Source of the DNA: Nocardioides flavescens
Lineage (GTDB): Bacteria; Actinomycetota; Actinomycetes; Propionibacteriales; Nocardioidaceae
DNA: 64,000 nucleotides
Direction: 5' to 3'
Assembly: GCF_009823805.1 (NCBI RefSeq)
Contig: NZ_WUEK01000003.1
Coordinates: 341,952 to 405,951 of the forward strand
The position numbers and the translations under genes were made by a program. Shown here in pieces: positions 27,001 to 35,514 of the stretch. The notes under the pieces were generated by a model. That model saw only the letters and a list, made by a program, of their open reading frames with translations. It ran no database searches and had not been told where the DNA came from. Position 1 is the first letter of the stretch. Each line of letters opens with the position of its first letter.

Positions 27001-28038
27001 TCAGCGCGCCGCGGCGCGGCGCACGGCCTCGGCGAACAGCTCGGGCAGGCCGGTGCCGGCCGCGGCGGCCATCGTGGCCAGCACGGACTTGGGGGAGAAC
27101 GAGTTGTAGAGGCTGGCCTCGAGGAACCACGGCCGACCGCTGGGGTCGATGCGGAAGTCGAAGAGGCTGTAGTCGCGGCAGCCGAGGGCCACGTGGCACT
27201 GCCGCGCCGCGGCGTGGACGGCCGCGGTGACGGGGTCGTCGGGGTCGACGATCCAGGCGTGCTCGACGTCCTTGGCGACCAGCTCGAGGTCGCCGTCGCC
27301 GCTGCGCCGGAGCTTGTCGTCGGCCAGGCGGACGGGCTTGGTCGCGGTGTCGACGGCGTACTCCTCGAGCGGGAGGCCGACGAGCTCGCCGTCGCGCTCG
27401 AGGACGCCGCAGCGGACCTCGCGGCCCAGCTCGACGTAGGTCTCGACCAGGGCGCCGCCGGAGTGCTCCCACGCCGCCTCGAGGGCGGGGGCGAGGTCGC
27501 CCTCCTCGCGCACGAGCGTCACGCCGAGGGAGTTGTCGGCGTCGACCGGCTTCACGACCACCGGCACGTCGAAGGTGACCCGCTCGCCCCGGCGTACGAC
27601 GCGACCGGGGGGCACGTCGACGCCGGCCGCGGCGACGACCGCGCGGGCCTTGGCCTTGTCGGCGCCCAGGGCCATCACCGACGACGGGTTCCCGACGTAG
27701 GGCACCCCGAGGACGTCGAAGAGGCCGCGGTAGGCCGTCATCCCGGGCAGGCAGAACATCTGCGGCACGACGACGTCGACGTCGAGCCGGCCCACGTGGT
27801 CCAGGGCCGCGCCGAGGGAGACGGGCTCGGCCGCGGCGACGGCCCCATCGCTCACGTCGGCCGGGAAGCGCCAGCGCCCGTCGGGGCTGACGTGGACCAC
27901 GTGGAACTCGTAGCGCGCCGGGTCGGCCGTGGCGGCCAGGCAGCCGGCGGCGTAGAGCCGGGACAGGTCGTCGAGGTCGTCGGAGACCGCGGACCCGGTC
28001 AGGTGGAGCACCTTCAGCACGTCACTCGCCTCAGTCAT
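27001..28038 (-). CDS. mysD: MAA D-Ala-D-Ala ligase-like amino acid ligase, MysD-type
   Basis: A 345-residue ATP-grasp protein starting at the ATG at 28038, with only 2 bases between its start and the mysC stop. ATP-grasp features are VPVVVKPVDADNSLGVTLV, ALVETYVELGREVRCGV and the acidic LFDFRIDPSGRPWFLEA. The metal-binding end reads EASLYNSFSPKS instead of the EVNTxPG of true cell-wall ligases; I recall SFSPKS as typical of MysD. These enzymes attach a second amino acid, often serine, to mycosporine-glycine to give a di-substituted MAA. It is the last gene of the operon. Confidence 0.88.
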   Translation of the reverse strand: MTEASDVLKVLHLTGSAVSDDLDDLSRLYAAGCLAATADPARYEFHVVHVSPDGRWRFPADVSDGAVAAAEPVSLGAALDHVGRLDVDVVVPQMFCLPGMTAYRGLFDVLGVPYVGNPSSVMALGADKAKARAVVAAAGVDVPPGRVVRRGERVTFDVPVVVKPVDADNSLGVTLVREEGDLAPALEAAWEHSGGALVETYVELGREVRCGVLERDGELVGLPLEEYAVDTATKPVRLADDKLRRSGDGDLELVAKDVEHAWIVDPDDPVTAAVHAAARQCHVALGCRDYSLFDFRIDPSGRPWFLEASLYNSFSPKSVLATMAAAAGTGLPELFAEAVRRAAAR

Positions 28039-28040
28039 CC

Positions 28041-29384
28041 TCAGTCGCCCCCGGGCTCGACGAGCTTGCCGATGTTGACGTCGATCTTCACCCAGGGCCG
28101 CAGCCGCACGAGGTTCTGCAGCAGGAGCGACGGCAGGTGCACGTGCTGCAGCGCGAAGAACGGCCACGGGTCGGCGCGGTCCCACACCGCGTCCTTGCCG
28201 CCGGCGACGACCGCCAGCCGGGCGCGGAGCTCGCGCGGGTGCCGCAGCAGCTGCCACACCTCGTGGTAGAGCCAGTACGTCGGCCGGCTGGCGGCCGTCG
28301 GCGTCACCAGCGGTCCGCCGGTCTCGAGGTAGGCCCGGGCCAGGTCGGGGTGGTCGTAGAACATGGTGATCGCCGAGTGGGTGCGCGGGTTGCACTCGAT
28401 CGCGCTCAGCCCGCCGTCGGGGGTCTCGATGAAGTCGAAGGAGTACTGCCCCGTCAGCCCGAGCTCCTCGACGAAGCGGGTCACCCACGCCTGGATCTCG
28501 GGCTTGTCGACGGCCTCGTAGTTGAGCTGCGAGGCCGAGGACTCACAGCACGCGTAGACCTGGAGCCGTCCGTCGCGCGCCGTCCCGTGGGTGCAGTACT
28601 CCTTGCCCGGCACGAAGGCCTGCAGGATCCAGGGGTTCGCCTCCGAGATGGGCTTGGAGCGGGCGAACGCCGCGGTCCCGGCTGCGGTGGGCCTGGGCAG
28701 CCGGGTGAGGTCGAGCCGGTTCACGGGGTCGTAGGGGATCGACTTGAGGACGTAGTCGTCGTCGCGGGAGGCGAAGTCGAACCGCTCGACCTCCTCGGGC
28801 GAGGTCACGCGGTGGGTGTCGGGCACGCCGAGCCCGAGCTTCTCGGCGGCCTCGGCGAACGCCGCCTTGTCGTCGACGGTGTCGATGACGTCGGCGTCGC
28901 CGTGCACGACCTCGCACCACTGCTCGAGCACCGGCTTGGCCAGCGCGTCGTAGCGGCTCGACAGCGGGCTGCAGACGGGGACGTAGACGTCGACGCCCTC
29001 GCGGCGCACGACGTCGACGAGCGCGTCGACGTAGCCGGGGGAGTCGGCCTCGGGCACGACGTGGAAGGCGTCGACGGCGCGGGAGAAGCGGTGGGCGGTG
29101 AGCCGGTAGCGGCCCGACTCGACCAGCACCACCCGGTGGCCCGCGGCGTGGAAGGACCGGGCGAGCTGCAGCGCCTTGGTCATCTTGCCGCCGCTGAGCA
29201 GCACGGTCTTCCGCCCGCCGACCGGCTCGGCCGGGGGAGGCACAGGGTGCAGCCGGGTGCGCACCTCCGCGGCCACGACGAGGGCCACGTCGAGCGGCAG
29301 CGTGGCCTGCAGGAGGCCGAGGGTGGCCAGCGTCTTCGGCACGGTCCAGGCCCGTGCCCGCCACCCGGCGGACCCGGCGCTCAC
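28041..29384 (-). CDS. mysC: MAA ATP-grasp ligase (mycosporine-glycine synthase), MysC-type
   Basis: The GTG at 29384 overlaps the dioxygenase stop and gives 447 residues. An N-terminal hydrophobic helix (about residues 14-40) precedes the ATP-grasp fold. Strong matches to remembered cyanobacterial MysC sequences are SGGKMTKALQLARSF, VYVPVCSPLSSRYD, AIECNPRTHSAITMFYDHPD, TYWLYHEVWQL and the extreme C-terminus VKIDVNIGKLVEPGGD. MysC joins glycine to 4-deoxygadusol to give mycosporine-glycine. The N-terminal segment suggests membrane association, also seen in the cyanobacterial protein. Confidence 0.94.
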   Translation of the reverse strand: MSAGSAGWRARAWTVPKTLATLGLLQATLPLDVALVVAAEVRTRLHPVPPPAEPVGGRKTVLLSGGKMTKALQLARSFHAAGHRVVLVESGRYRLTAHRFSRAVDAFHVVPEADSPGYVDALVDVVRREGVDVYVPVCSPLSSRYDALAKPVLEQWCEVVHGDADVIDTVDDKAAFAEAAEKLGLGVPDTHRVTSPEEVERFDFASRDDDYVLKSIPYDPVNRLDLTRLPRPTAAGTAAFARSKPISEANPWILQAFVPGKEYCTHGTARDGRLQVYACCESSASQLNYEAVDKPEIQAWVTRFVEELGLTGQYSFDFIETPDGGLSAIECNPRTHSAITMFYDHPDLARAYLETGGPLVTPTAASRPTYWLYHEVWQLLRHPRELRARLAVVAGGKDAVWDRADPWPFFALQHVHLPSLLLQNLVRLRPWVKIDVNIGKLVEPGGD

Positions 29385-30154
29385 CCGGCGTACCCGGCGA
29401 CCATCCCGCGGTGCATCACCCGGTCGCCGACCACGCCCTCGTGGTCGGCCTTGTGCAGCACGCACCCGTTGTCCCACATGACCACGTCTCCCGGTGCCCA
29501 GGTGTGGCGCAGGCAGTTGTCATCGCGCGTGGAGTGGGCGAGGAGCTCCTCGATCGTGGCGCGGGCCTCGTCGTCGTCCATCCCGCTGACGGCCGCGCAG
29601 CGCTGCGGCGTCGAGAGGTAGAGCGCGGTGCGACCGGTGAGCGGGTGCGGCCGGAAGACGGGGTGCTCGGCCGAGGTCTCGGCGTCGTCGTCGACCTCGA
29701 CGCCGGTGGCGACGTGGCGCACGGTGCGACCCTCGAGCCGCTCCTTGAGCTCCGCGGGGAGCGACTCGTAGGCGGCGTACTGGTTGGTGAAGACGGTCTG
29801 ACCGCCCTGCGCGGGGATCCGCACCGCGCGCAGGGCGGTGTACGCCGGGGGCTCGGCGACGTAGCTGGTGTCGACGTGGAACTGGCTGCGCGGCGGTCGC
29901 TCGCGGCCGACGTTGGAGATGACGTTGAGGTCGGGGTGGCCCTCGAGCGGCGTCTCGCCCTCGGTGAAGGTCATCGGCCCGAAGCCCCGCAGGAAGGCGA
30001 GGAAGGTGTCGTCGTCCACGAACTGACCGGGCAGCACCACCACGCCGTGCTCGGCCAGCAGGCCACGCAGGTGGGTGACGTCGTCCGCGCCGAGGGTCCC
30101 CAGGTCGACCCCGGTGACCTCGACGCCCACCGGCTCCAGCACACGCTCCTGCAC
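29381..30154 (-). CDS. TauD-type Fe(II)/2-oxoglutarate-dependent dioxygenase within the MAA operon
   Basis: The GTG at 30154 follows GGGAG by 6 bases and gives 257 residues. The Fe(II) facial triad is visible as H93xD95 (QFHVDTSY) and H234 (DNGCVLHKAD), with R249 in RVMHRGMVAG expected to bind 2-oxoglutarate; FTNQYAAYESLP is a TauD/TfdA family segment. The start is 2 bases from the O-methyltransferase stop and the end overlaps mysC, so it is an integral operon member. A cyanobacterial 2-oxoglutarate oxygenase, MysH (phytanoyl-CoA dioxygenase type), trims glycine MAAs to palythines; this protein is of a different subfamily, so its tailoring reaction is unknown. Confidence 0.9.
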   Translation of the reverse strand: MQERVLEPVGVEVTGVDLGTLGADDVTHLRGLLAEHGVVVLPGQFVDDDTFLAFLRGFGPMTFTEGETPLEGHPDLNVISNVGRERPPRSQFHVDTSYVAEPPAYTALRAVRIPAQGGQTVFTNQYAAYESLPAELKERLEGRTVRHVATGVEVDDDAETSAEHPVFRPHPLTGRTALYLSTPQRCAAVSGMDDDEARATIEELLAHSTRDDNCLRHTWAPGDVVMWDNGCVLHKADHEGVVGDRVMHRGMVAGYAG

Positions 30155-30156
30155 GA

Positions 30157-30999
30157 TCAGCTCCCGTCGGCTCGCCGGATGAGGGTGAGGCCGTCGCGCA
30201 GCGGCACGACGACCTGCTCGACGCGGGGGTCGGCGGCCACCGCGGCGTTGAACGCGGCGATCGCCTCGCCATTGGCGGTGCTCTGCCCGCTGGTCCACGG
30301 CAGCCCCTGCATGAGGGTGTTGTCGACGACGACCACGCCGTGCGGCGCCAGCAGGCCCGACTCGAGCACCAGGTCGAGGTAGGCGGTGTAGCCGCCCTTG
30401 TCGGCGTCGACGAAGACCAGGTCGAAGACCTCGCCGGCGGCGTCGAGCTCGGCCAGCGTCTCGAGCGCCGGACCCACCCGCACCTCGACCCGCGACCCGG
30501 CCTCGGAGTCGGCCAGGCACGCCTGCGCGAACTCCGCGACGCCGGCGTCGATCTCGAGAGCGACCAGGCGTCCGTCCGCCGGCAGCGCCTCGGCCATGGC
30601 CAGGGCGGAGTAGCCGGTGAACAGGCCGACCTCGAGCACCCGCGTCGCGCGGGCCAGGTGCACGAGCGTCTTGAGCAGCTGGCCCTCGACGTGGCCCGAG
30701 AGCATCTCCTGCTCGAGGACGCCGTTGCCGCGCGGCCCGTTCCAGTCCTCGCTCGCCGTACGCCGCGCCAGCTCGGCCAGCGCGGGCGACTGCGGCGTGG
30801 TCACCGACTCGAGGTAGGGGTCGAGGCCCCGCGCCAGCTCCACGGCCGAGCGCAGGTCCTCGATCCACTCCTGGTCCACCACCGACCCCGAGGAGTCGAC
30901 ACGGTCGAGCAGCCCCCCGAGCCGCTCGGCCAGGATCGAGCCGGGCGTCACCGGGCGCGGGGCGCCCGGTGACGAGACGGTCGTCGGGGCAGCCGTCAT
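30157..30999 (-). CDS. mysB: MAA O-methyltransferase, MysB-type
   Basis: A 280-residue class I SAM methyltransferase of the O-MT_3 (caffeoyl-CoA) type. The ATG at 30999 overlaps the mysA stop. SAM motifs are [26 protein letters not shown] and [19 protein letters not shown], followed by [10 protein letters not shown] and the metal-site region. Its place directly after the cyclase matches the mysA-mysB order of cyanobacterial and actinobacterial MAA clusters. It would methylate demethyl-4-deoxygadusol to 4-deoxygadusol. Confidence 0.93.
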   Translation of the reverse strand: MTAAPTTVSSPGAPRPVTPGSILAERLGGLLDRVDSSGSVVDQEWIEDLRSAVELARGLDPYLESVTTPQSPALAELARRTASEDWNGPRGNGVLEQEMLSGHVEGQLLKTLVHLARATRVLEVGLFTGYSALAMAEALPADGRLVALEIDAGVAEFAQACLADSEAGSRVEVRVGPALETLAELDAAGEVFDLVFVDADKGGYTAYLDLVLESGLLAPHGVVVVDNTLMQGLPWTSGQSTANGEAIAAFNAAVAADPRVEQVVVPLRDGLTLIRRADGS

Positions 31000-32225
31000 G
31001 CGGTGAACGCGTCCTCGCCCTCGCCGCCACGCGGGTAGCGAGCAGCCACGGCCTTGTGCTCGGCCAGCAGCGAGTCGAGCTCGTCGCGACCCAGGTCGTT
31101 GAGGAAGCCGCAGGTGCCGATCGGCTGCGGCACGGCGGCGCGCAGCAGGCCGTCGCGGGTCTGCACGATCGAGTCGGTCGCGGAGTGGACCAGCTCGGGC
31201 GTGAGGTACGGCGAGTCGAGGGTCAGGCCGAGACGGCTCATCAGCCACAGGATCCGGTCGCGCTCGGACTCGGGGATCAGCCCGCGCTCCTTGGCGATGG
31301 TCGCCGAGAACGCCATGTCGACGTTGATGGCGTGGCCGTGGAAGTAGGGCACCTCGGGGGCCAGCTCGAGCGTGGGGCTCCAGGTGTGGCCGAAGGCGAT
31401 GACCCGGTCGAGGTCGAGCTCCCACAGGTTGGGCACCTCGAGCTCGAGCATCGTCTTGATCGCGTCGTAGGTGATGCGGTCGGCGATCTCGCGCAGCTCG
31501 GGCGTCCCGTCGAGGTGGCCGAACCGGGTCGTGAGCAGGTCCTCGCCGTACTTCTCGAGCAGCTCGAAGATGCCGGCGTGGCCGACGGTCGAGATCTTGA
31601 TGATCTCGGCCATGCCGTTGCGGACCTGGTCGATCGGCAGGGTCTTGAGGAAGCTGAAGTCCAGGAAGACCTGCGACGACGCGTGGTAGGCGCCGAGCCG
31701 GTTCTTGTACTTGCCGTGGTTGACGCCGACCTTGATCGAGACGCTGGCGTCGATGAGCCCGATCAGCGTCGTCGGGATCCGCAGGTAGTTGGTCGAGCGG
31801 CGGAACGCCGCGCACGCGAACCCGGCCACGTCGGTCGTCAGCCCACCGCCGACCACCAGCACCGGCTCCTTGCGCAGCAGCCCGAAGTCGGCGAACGCGT
31901 CCACGATGCGCTCGACGGTGCGCAGCGACTTCTCGACCTCGCGCACCTGCACCGGGAAGACGCTCAGCTCGAGGCCGTGGTGCTCGAAGTAGGCGCGCAT
32001 CTGATCGCCGTACAGCTCCAGGACGGTCTCGTCCACGACGGCCAGGCAGCGGCCGAAGGGGCGATAGGCGTCGGCCAGCTGCACCTGCGCGACGTCGAAG
32101 ACGCCGGTGACCATCGTGAGCTGGTAGTCGATCTTCTCGTAGGCCTCGACGTGGAACGCCGTCTCGGTGGCCTCGACGGTGCTGGCCGGGGAGCTGGCAG
32201 GAGAGCTGCTGGGCGACTGGGTCAT
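30996..32225 (-). CDS. mysA: Demethyl-4-deoxygadusol synthase (sedoheptulose 7-phosphate cyclase), MysA-type
   Basis: The ATG at 32225 gives 409 residues. The protein is a sugar-phosphate cyclase of the dehydroquinate synthase fold: [17 protein letters not shown] (NAD+ loop), [78 protein letters not shown] (Zn ligands). The terminal [19 protein letters not shown] closely resembles remembered cyanobacterial demethyl-4-deoxygadusol synthases, rather than 2-epi-5-epi-valiolone synthases. It converts sedoheptulose 7-phosphate to the MAA core. It lies 14 bases after the HAD-like gene. Confidence 0.94.
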   Translation of the reverse strand: MTQSPSSSPASSPASTVEATETAFHVEAYEKIDYQLTMVTGVFDVAQVQLADAYRPFGRCLAVVDETVLELYGDQMRAYFEHHGLELSVFPVQVREVEKSLRTVERIVDAFADFGLLRKEPVLVVGGGLTTDVAGFACAAFRRSTNYLRIPTTLIGLIDASVSIKVGVNHGKYKNRLGAYHASSQVFLDFSFLKTLPIDQVRNGMAEIIKISTVGHAGIFELLEKYGEDLLTTRFGHLDGTPELREIADRITYDAIKTMLELEVPNLWELDLDRVIAFGHTWSPTLELAPEVPYFHGHAINVDMAFSATIAKERGLIPESERDRILWLMSRLGLTLDSPYLTPELVHSATDSIVQTRDGLLRAAVPQPIGTCGFLNDLGRDELDSLLAEHKAVAARYPRGGEGEDAFTA

Positions 32226-32239
32226 CTGTGGTCCGTCTT

Positions 32240-32896
32240 TCAGGCGAGGCCGGCGGTGAGGGTGGAGTAGTCGAGGCGGTCGGTCTTCTCGGCGCTGCCG
32301 AAGTCCGCCTCCGCGGTGTTGTCGTTGGGGAAGGCGACGACCGTGAGGCCGGCGGCCTGGGCGGACTTCACGCCGCCGGGGTTGTCCTCGATCGCGACGG
32401 CCGAGCCGGCGTCCTCGCCCAGCTGCTCGAGCGCGCGGGTGTAGGCGTCGGGGGCCGGCTTCTTGTCGTCGACGTCCTCGGCGGTGACCACGACGTCGAA
32501 GTCGGAGCGCTGCACCGCGGGGGCGAGCGCGTCGAAGAGTGCATCGACGTTGGCCTTGGCCGTGGTGGTGACGAAGGCGAGCTTGGCGCCGGCGTCCTTG
32601 GCGGCCTTGATCGTGTCGACCACGCCGGCGCGCGGGCTCGAGGTGCCGGCGAGCCCCTTCTGGAAGAGCTCCGACTTGGTCGCGTGCACGGCCTTCGCGT
32701 CGACGTCCTCGCCGCGCTGCTCGGCGTACGCCGCGACGCGCTCGGCGCCACCGTTGCTGTCGAGGAGGGTGCGGTACTCGTCGCGGTCCCAGCGCCAGCC
32801 GAGGCCGTGCTGCTCGAACGCCTCGTTGAACGACGAGCGCTGCAGCTCGGAGGAGTCGGAGAGCGTGCTGATGGAGCCGAACAGGATGGCCGTCAT
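32240..32896 (-). CDS. HAD-fold protein lacking the motif I aspartates, first gene of the MAA operon
   Basis: From the ATG at 32896 the protein has 218 residues and a HAD-IA (CbbY/beta-phosphoglucomutase-like) layout. Motif II ([11 protein letters not shown]), motif III Lys ([12 protein letters not shown]) and motif IV ([17 protein letters not shown]) are intact. Motif I, normally F-D-x-D-G-T, reads F-G-S-I-S-T (residues 6-11), so both the nucleophile and the acid/base Asp are absent. It should not act as an ordinary phosphatase. I recall a HAD subfamily with an FGSIG-type motif I, so the change may be ancestral. It may bind a sugar phosphate or have a regulatory role in the operon. Confidence 0.82.
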   Translation of the reverse strand: MTAILFGSISTLSDSSELQRSSFNEAFEQHGLGWRWDRDEYRTLLDSNGGAERVAAYAEQRGEDVDAKAVHATKSELFQKGLAGTSSPRAGVVDTIKAAKDAGAKLAFVTTTAKANVDALFDALAPAVQRSDFDVVVTAEDVDDKKPAPDAYTRALEQLGEDAGSAVAIEDNPGGVKSAQAAGLTVVAFPNDNTAEADFGSAEKTDRLDYSTLTAGLA

Positions 32897-33043
32897 GGCG
32901 AGCCTCGGTTTCTCGGGAGGAAGGGAGCTGTGAGGAGCGGGGGTGTGGCGGGGAGTGGCGCGGCGGTGCATGATCCGAGGCAGTCCCTGCGCGCGGTTCC
33001 CACCTGAGACTAGTTCCACACCTTCGCCAGGGAACCACCCTCA

Positions 33044-33058
33044 ACCTGAACATCAGGT
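33044..33058. promoter_or_regulatory. Perfect palindrome in the divergent promoter of the MAA and flavin-transfer operons
   Basis: ACCTGA-ACA-TCAGGT has perfect 6-bp arms. A further ACCTGA half-site lies at 33002-33007. The palindrome sits 148 bases before the MAA operon start and 96 before the divergent gene, a suitable place for a regulator serving one or both. Confidence 0.45.
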
Positions 33059-33153
33059 GCAGGTTTCGAGGCTCCTCCGAGCCCAGTGGCGCTCACAGGT
33101 CCCGCACAGCCGCGGCCGAGCGCGCACCCAGCGGGCGTCCGCAGACTCGCGGC

Positions 33154-33690
33154 ATGAGCGAGACACCCCGCAGCGGCAACCGCTGGGAGCCCGAGCCCGA
33201 GCCCGAGCGCGGGCCCGAGAACGACGAGACCGCGCCGATCGCTCCCGTCGCCTCCGACCAGCCTCCTGCCTGGACCCCTGCCGCCCCGGCTCCCGAGGTA
33301 GCCGAGACGACCCGGCCGACCGCGCCCCGGTCGTGGGCGACGCGGACCCGCGCGGCCGTGGCGGGCGCCGCGGCCGCGGTGCTGCTCGTCGGCGGGGTCG
33401 GGGGCTTCGCCCTCGGTCGCGCCACCGCCGGCGACGGTGCCTCCCGTGACGGGCAGGTCGTGCCCACCGGGTTCCAGCAGGACGGGCAGCAGGACGGGCA
33501 GCAGGACGGGCAGCAGGACGGTGGCCGGTTCGGCGACCGCGACGGCGACGGGTTCGGACCCGGCGGCCAGATGCCGCCCGGAGGCATGGATGGAGGCACG
33601 GACGACGGGAGCGGCTTCGGCGCCCCGCCCGGCAGCGACGGGTCCACCGACGGGTCCATCGACGGCGGCGCAGGCGGCACGACGACGTGA
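33154..33690 (+). CDS. Single-pass membrane protein with a Gln/Asp/Gly repeat tail
   Basis: This 178-residue protein has a Pro/Glu-rich N-terminal part (about residues 1-65), one transmembrane helix (AAVAGAAAAVLLVGGVGGFALG, about 68-89) and a low-complexity extracellular tail rich in Gly, Asp and Gln with four copies of QQDG. The topology suggests an inside-facing N-terminus. Its GTGA overlap with the ferric-reductase-like gene couples the two. Proteins of this type accompany FMN-binding/ApbE genes in actinobacteria, but no function is known to me. The ATG has no strong Shine-Dalgarno. Confidence 0.72.
   Translation: MSETPRSGNRWEPEPEPERGPENDETAPIAPVASDQPPAWTPAAPAPEVAETTRPTAPRSWATRTRAAVAGAAAAVLLVGGVGGFALGRATAGDGASRDGQVVPTGFQQDGQQDGQQDGQQDGGRFGDRDGDGFGPGGQMPPGGMDGGTDDGSGFGAPPGSDGSTDGSIDGGAGGTTT
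33475..33522 (+). repeat. In-frame 12-bp tandem repeat, four copies
   Basis: CAGCAGGACGGG is repeated four times (the last ends in T) and encodes QQDG units in the tail of the membrane protein. The near-identity of the DNA copies suggests recent expansion and possible length variation between strains. Confidence 0.9.
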
Positions 33691-35093
33691 CCACGCTCCA
33701 GCCACCGGCGCCGGCCCGGCAGTCGCCGCCACCTCCTGGGCCGGCGTGCCACCCGGCACGACTCGCGGCCGACCGGACCACCCTGGACCGCGCGGTCCGG
33801 CTGGGCGCGGGGGCAGCGCTGTGGCTGAGCCTGCTCCTCGTCACCTGCTGGTGGGTCGCCGACGGCGGTCTGCGCACCGGGCTCTCCCACGGGGCCGCTG
33901 TGCTCGGGGTCGGGCAGCTGAGCGGACTGGTCGCCAGCGTGCTCCTGCTGGCGCAGGTCGTGCTGATGGCGCGGGTGCCTGTGCTCGAGCGCGCCTTCGG
34001 TCAGGACCGGCTCGCGCGCATCCACCGCGTGGTCGGCTTCGTGGGCTTCGACCTGATGGTGCTGCACGTGCTCGCCACCACCCTCGGCTACGCCGGCGGC
34101 GACCTGCTCGCCAGCCCGGGCTGGCTGTGGCGCCTCACCGTCGACTACCCGGGCATGCTGCTCGCCGCGGCCGGCACGCTCTGCCTCGTCCTGGTCGTCG
34201 TCACCAGCGTCCGCGCGGCGCGACGCCGGCTGCGCTACGAGTCCTGGCACCTGCTGCACCTCTACGCCTACCTCGGGGTCGGGCTGGCCCTGCCGCACCA
34301 GCTGTGGACCGGGACGCAGTTCGTCGGCTCGACCGCCCGCACGGTCTTCTGGTGGACGGCGTGGGCGCTCGCGGCGGGGGCCGTGCTCGGGTGGCGGCTC
34401 GGCCTCCCGGCGTACCGCACCCTGCGTCACGACCTGCGCGTCACCTCGGTGGCGCACGAGGCGCCCGGCGTGGTCTCGGTCTACGTCGGCGGCCGCCGCC
34501 TCGACCGGCTCCCGGTCAGCGCCGGGCAGTTCCTGACCTGGCGGTTCCTGGCCGGACCCGGGTGGTCACGCGCCCACCCCTACTCGCTCTCCGCGGCTCC
34601 TGACGGTCGCAGCCTGCGCATCACCGTGAAGGACCTCGGCGACGGCAGCCGCGACGTCGCCCGGCTGCGCCCCGGCACCCGGGTGGTCGTCGAGGGGCCC
34701 TACGGCCGGCTGACGGCCCGGGCCCGCCGGCGCCGTCACGTCCTGCTGGTCGGCGCCGGCGTCGGCATCACCCCGCTGCGCGCACTGGCTGAGGGGCTCG
34801 AGTGCGCCCCGGGCGAGGTCGTCGTCGTGCACCGGCACTCCGGGCAGCCGCTCTTCGCCCGCGAGCTCGACGTCCTGGCCCGCGAACGCGGCCTGCACGT
34901 CATCGACCTGCCGGGCCCGCGCGGCTCGTCGTACGCCCACGACCCGCGGGCCCTGCCTCGCCTGGTCCCAGACCTCGTGCACCGCGAGGTCTACGTCTGC
35001 GGTCCCGACGCGTGGGCCGCCGAGGTCTCGGCCGCCGTGCTGGACGCCGGCCTGTCCCGTGACCACCTCCACGTCGAGTCCTTCCGGTGGTGA
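33687..35093 (+). CDS. Ferric-reductase-like transmembrane flavoprotein with ferredoxin-NADP+ reductase domain
   Basis: The GTG at 33687 overlaps the previous stop and gives 468 residues. The N-terminal half has six hydrophobic helices with paired histidines (IHRVVGFVGFDLMVLHVL and ESWHLLHLYAYLGVGLALPHQL), as in ferric reductase/NOX heme domains. The C-terminal half is an FNR-type module: HPYSLSAAPDG (FAD), GPYGRLT, LLVGAGVGITPLRAL (NAD(P)H) and VYVCGPDAW. It would move electrons from cytosolic NAD(P)H across the membrane. The next two genes supply an FMN-carrying acceptor and the enzyme that flavinylates it. Confidence 0.9.
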   Translation: MTTLQPPAPARQSPPPPGPACHPARLAADRTTLDRAVRLGAGAALWLSLLLVTCWWVADGGLRTGLSHGAAVLGVGQLSGLVASVLLLAQVVLMARVPVLERAFGQDRLARIHRVVGFVGFDLMVLHVLATTLGYAGGDLLASPGWLWRLTVDYPGMLLAAAGTLCLVLVVVTSVRAARRRLRYESWHLLHLYAYLGVGLALPHQLWTGTQFVGSTARTVFWWTAWALAAGAVLGWRLGLPAYRTLRHDLRVTSVAHEAPGVVSVYVGGRRLDRLPVSAGQFLTWRFLAGPGWSRAHPYSLSAAPDGRSLRITVKDLGDGSRDVARLRPGTRVVVEGPYGRLTARARRRRHVLLVGAGVGITPLRALAEGLECAPGEVVVVHRHSGQPLFARELDVLARERGLHVIDLPGPRGSSYAHDPRALPRLVPDLVHREVYVCGPDAWAAEVSAAVLDAGLSRDHLHVESFRW

Positions 35094-35097
35094 CCGC

Positions 35098-35514
35098 ATG
35101 AAGCGCATCGTCCTGTCCCTGCTCAGCACCCTCTCGGCCGTCGTGCTCCTCTTCGGCTACCGCACCTCGACCTCGGGGCCCGACCTCGCCGCGACCACCG
35201 GCAGCTCGACCACCCAGACCCTCGTCCGGTCGGGCGGCACCACGACCACCGGTGACGTCGCGCAGACCCGGTGGGGTCCGGTGCAGGTGCAGATCAGCAC
35301 CGACGCCGACGGCACGATCACCGACGTGCAGGTCGTGCAGTACCCGGACGGCAACCACGAGGACCAGGAGATCAACGCCTACGCGCTGCCGGTGCTCGTC
35401 GACGCGACCCTCGCCGCCCAGAGCGCCGACATCGACATGGTCAGCGGCGCGACGATCACCAGCGAGGGCTACGTGCAGTCGCTGCAGTCGGCCCTCGACC
35501 AGGCCCCGGCATGA
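35098..35514 (+). CDS. Extracytoplasmic FMN-binding domain protein
   Basis: The ATG at 35098, 4 bases after the reductase stop, gives 138 residues. An N-terminal signal or anchor (RIVLSLLSTLSAVVLLFGY) precedes an FMN_bind domain with WGPVQVQISTDADGTITDVQVVQYP and the flavinylation motif DMVSGATITSEGY; T119 is the expected FMN attachment residue. It would be a covalent flavin carrier on the outer face of the membrane, accepting electrons from the ferric-reductase-like protein. It overlaps apbE by 4 bases. Confidence 0.92.
   Translation: MKRIVLSLLSTLSAVVLLFGYRTSTSGPDLAATTGSSTTQTLVRSGGTTTTGDVAQTRWGPVQVQISTDADGTITDVQVVQYPDGNHEDQEINAYALPVLVDATLAAQSADIDMVSGATITSEGYVQSLQSALDQAPA

Noticed and set aside
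30996..32225. 3-dehydroquinate synthase or valiolone synthase assignment for mysA
   Set aside because: Length, the [12 protein letters not shown] motif, the YPRGGEG terminus and the mysB/mysC/mysD neighbours all fit demethyl-4-deoxygadusol synthase.
33475..33522. CRISPR-like or regulatory repeat
   Set aside because: The 12-bp units are contiguous without spacers, in frame, and encode QQDG in a protein tail.
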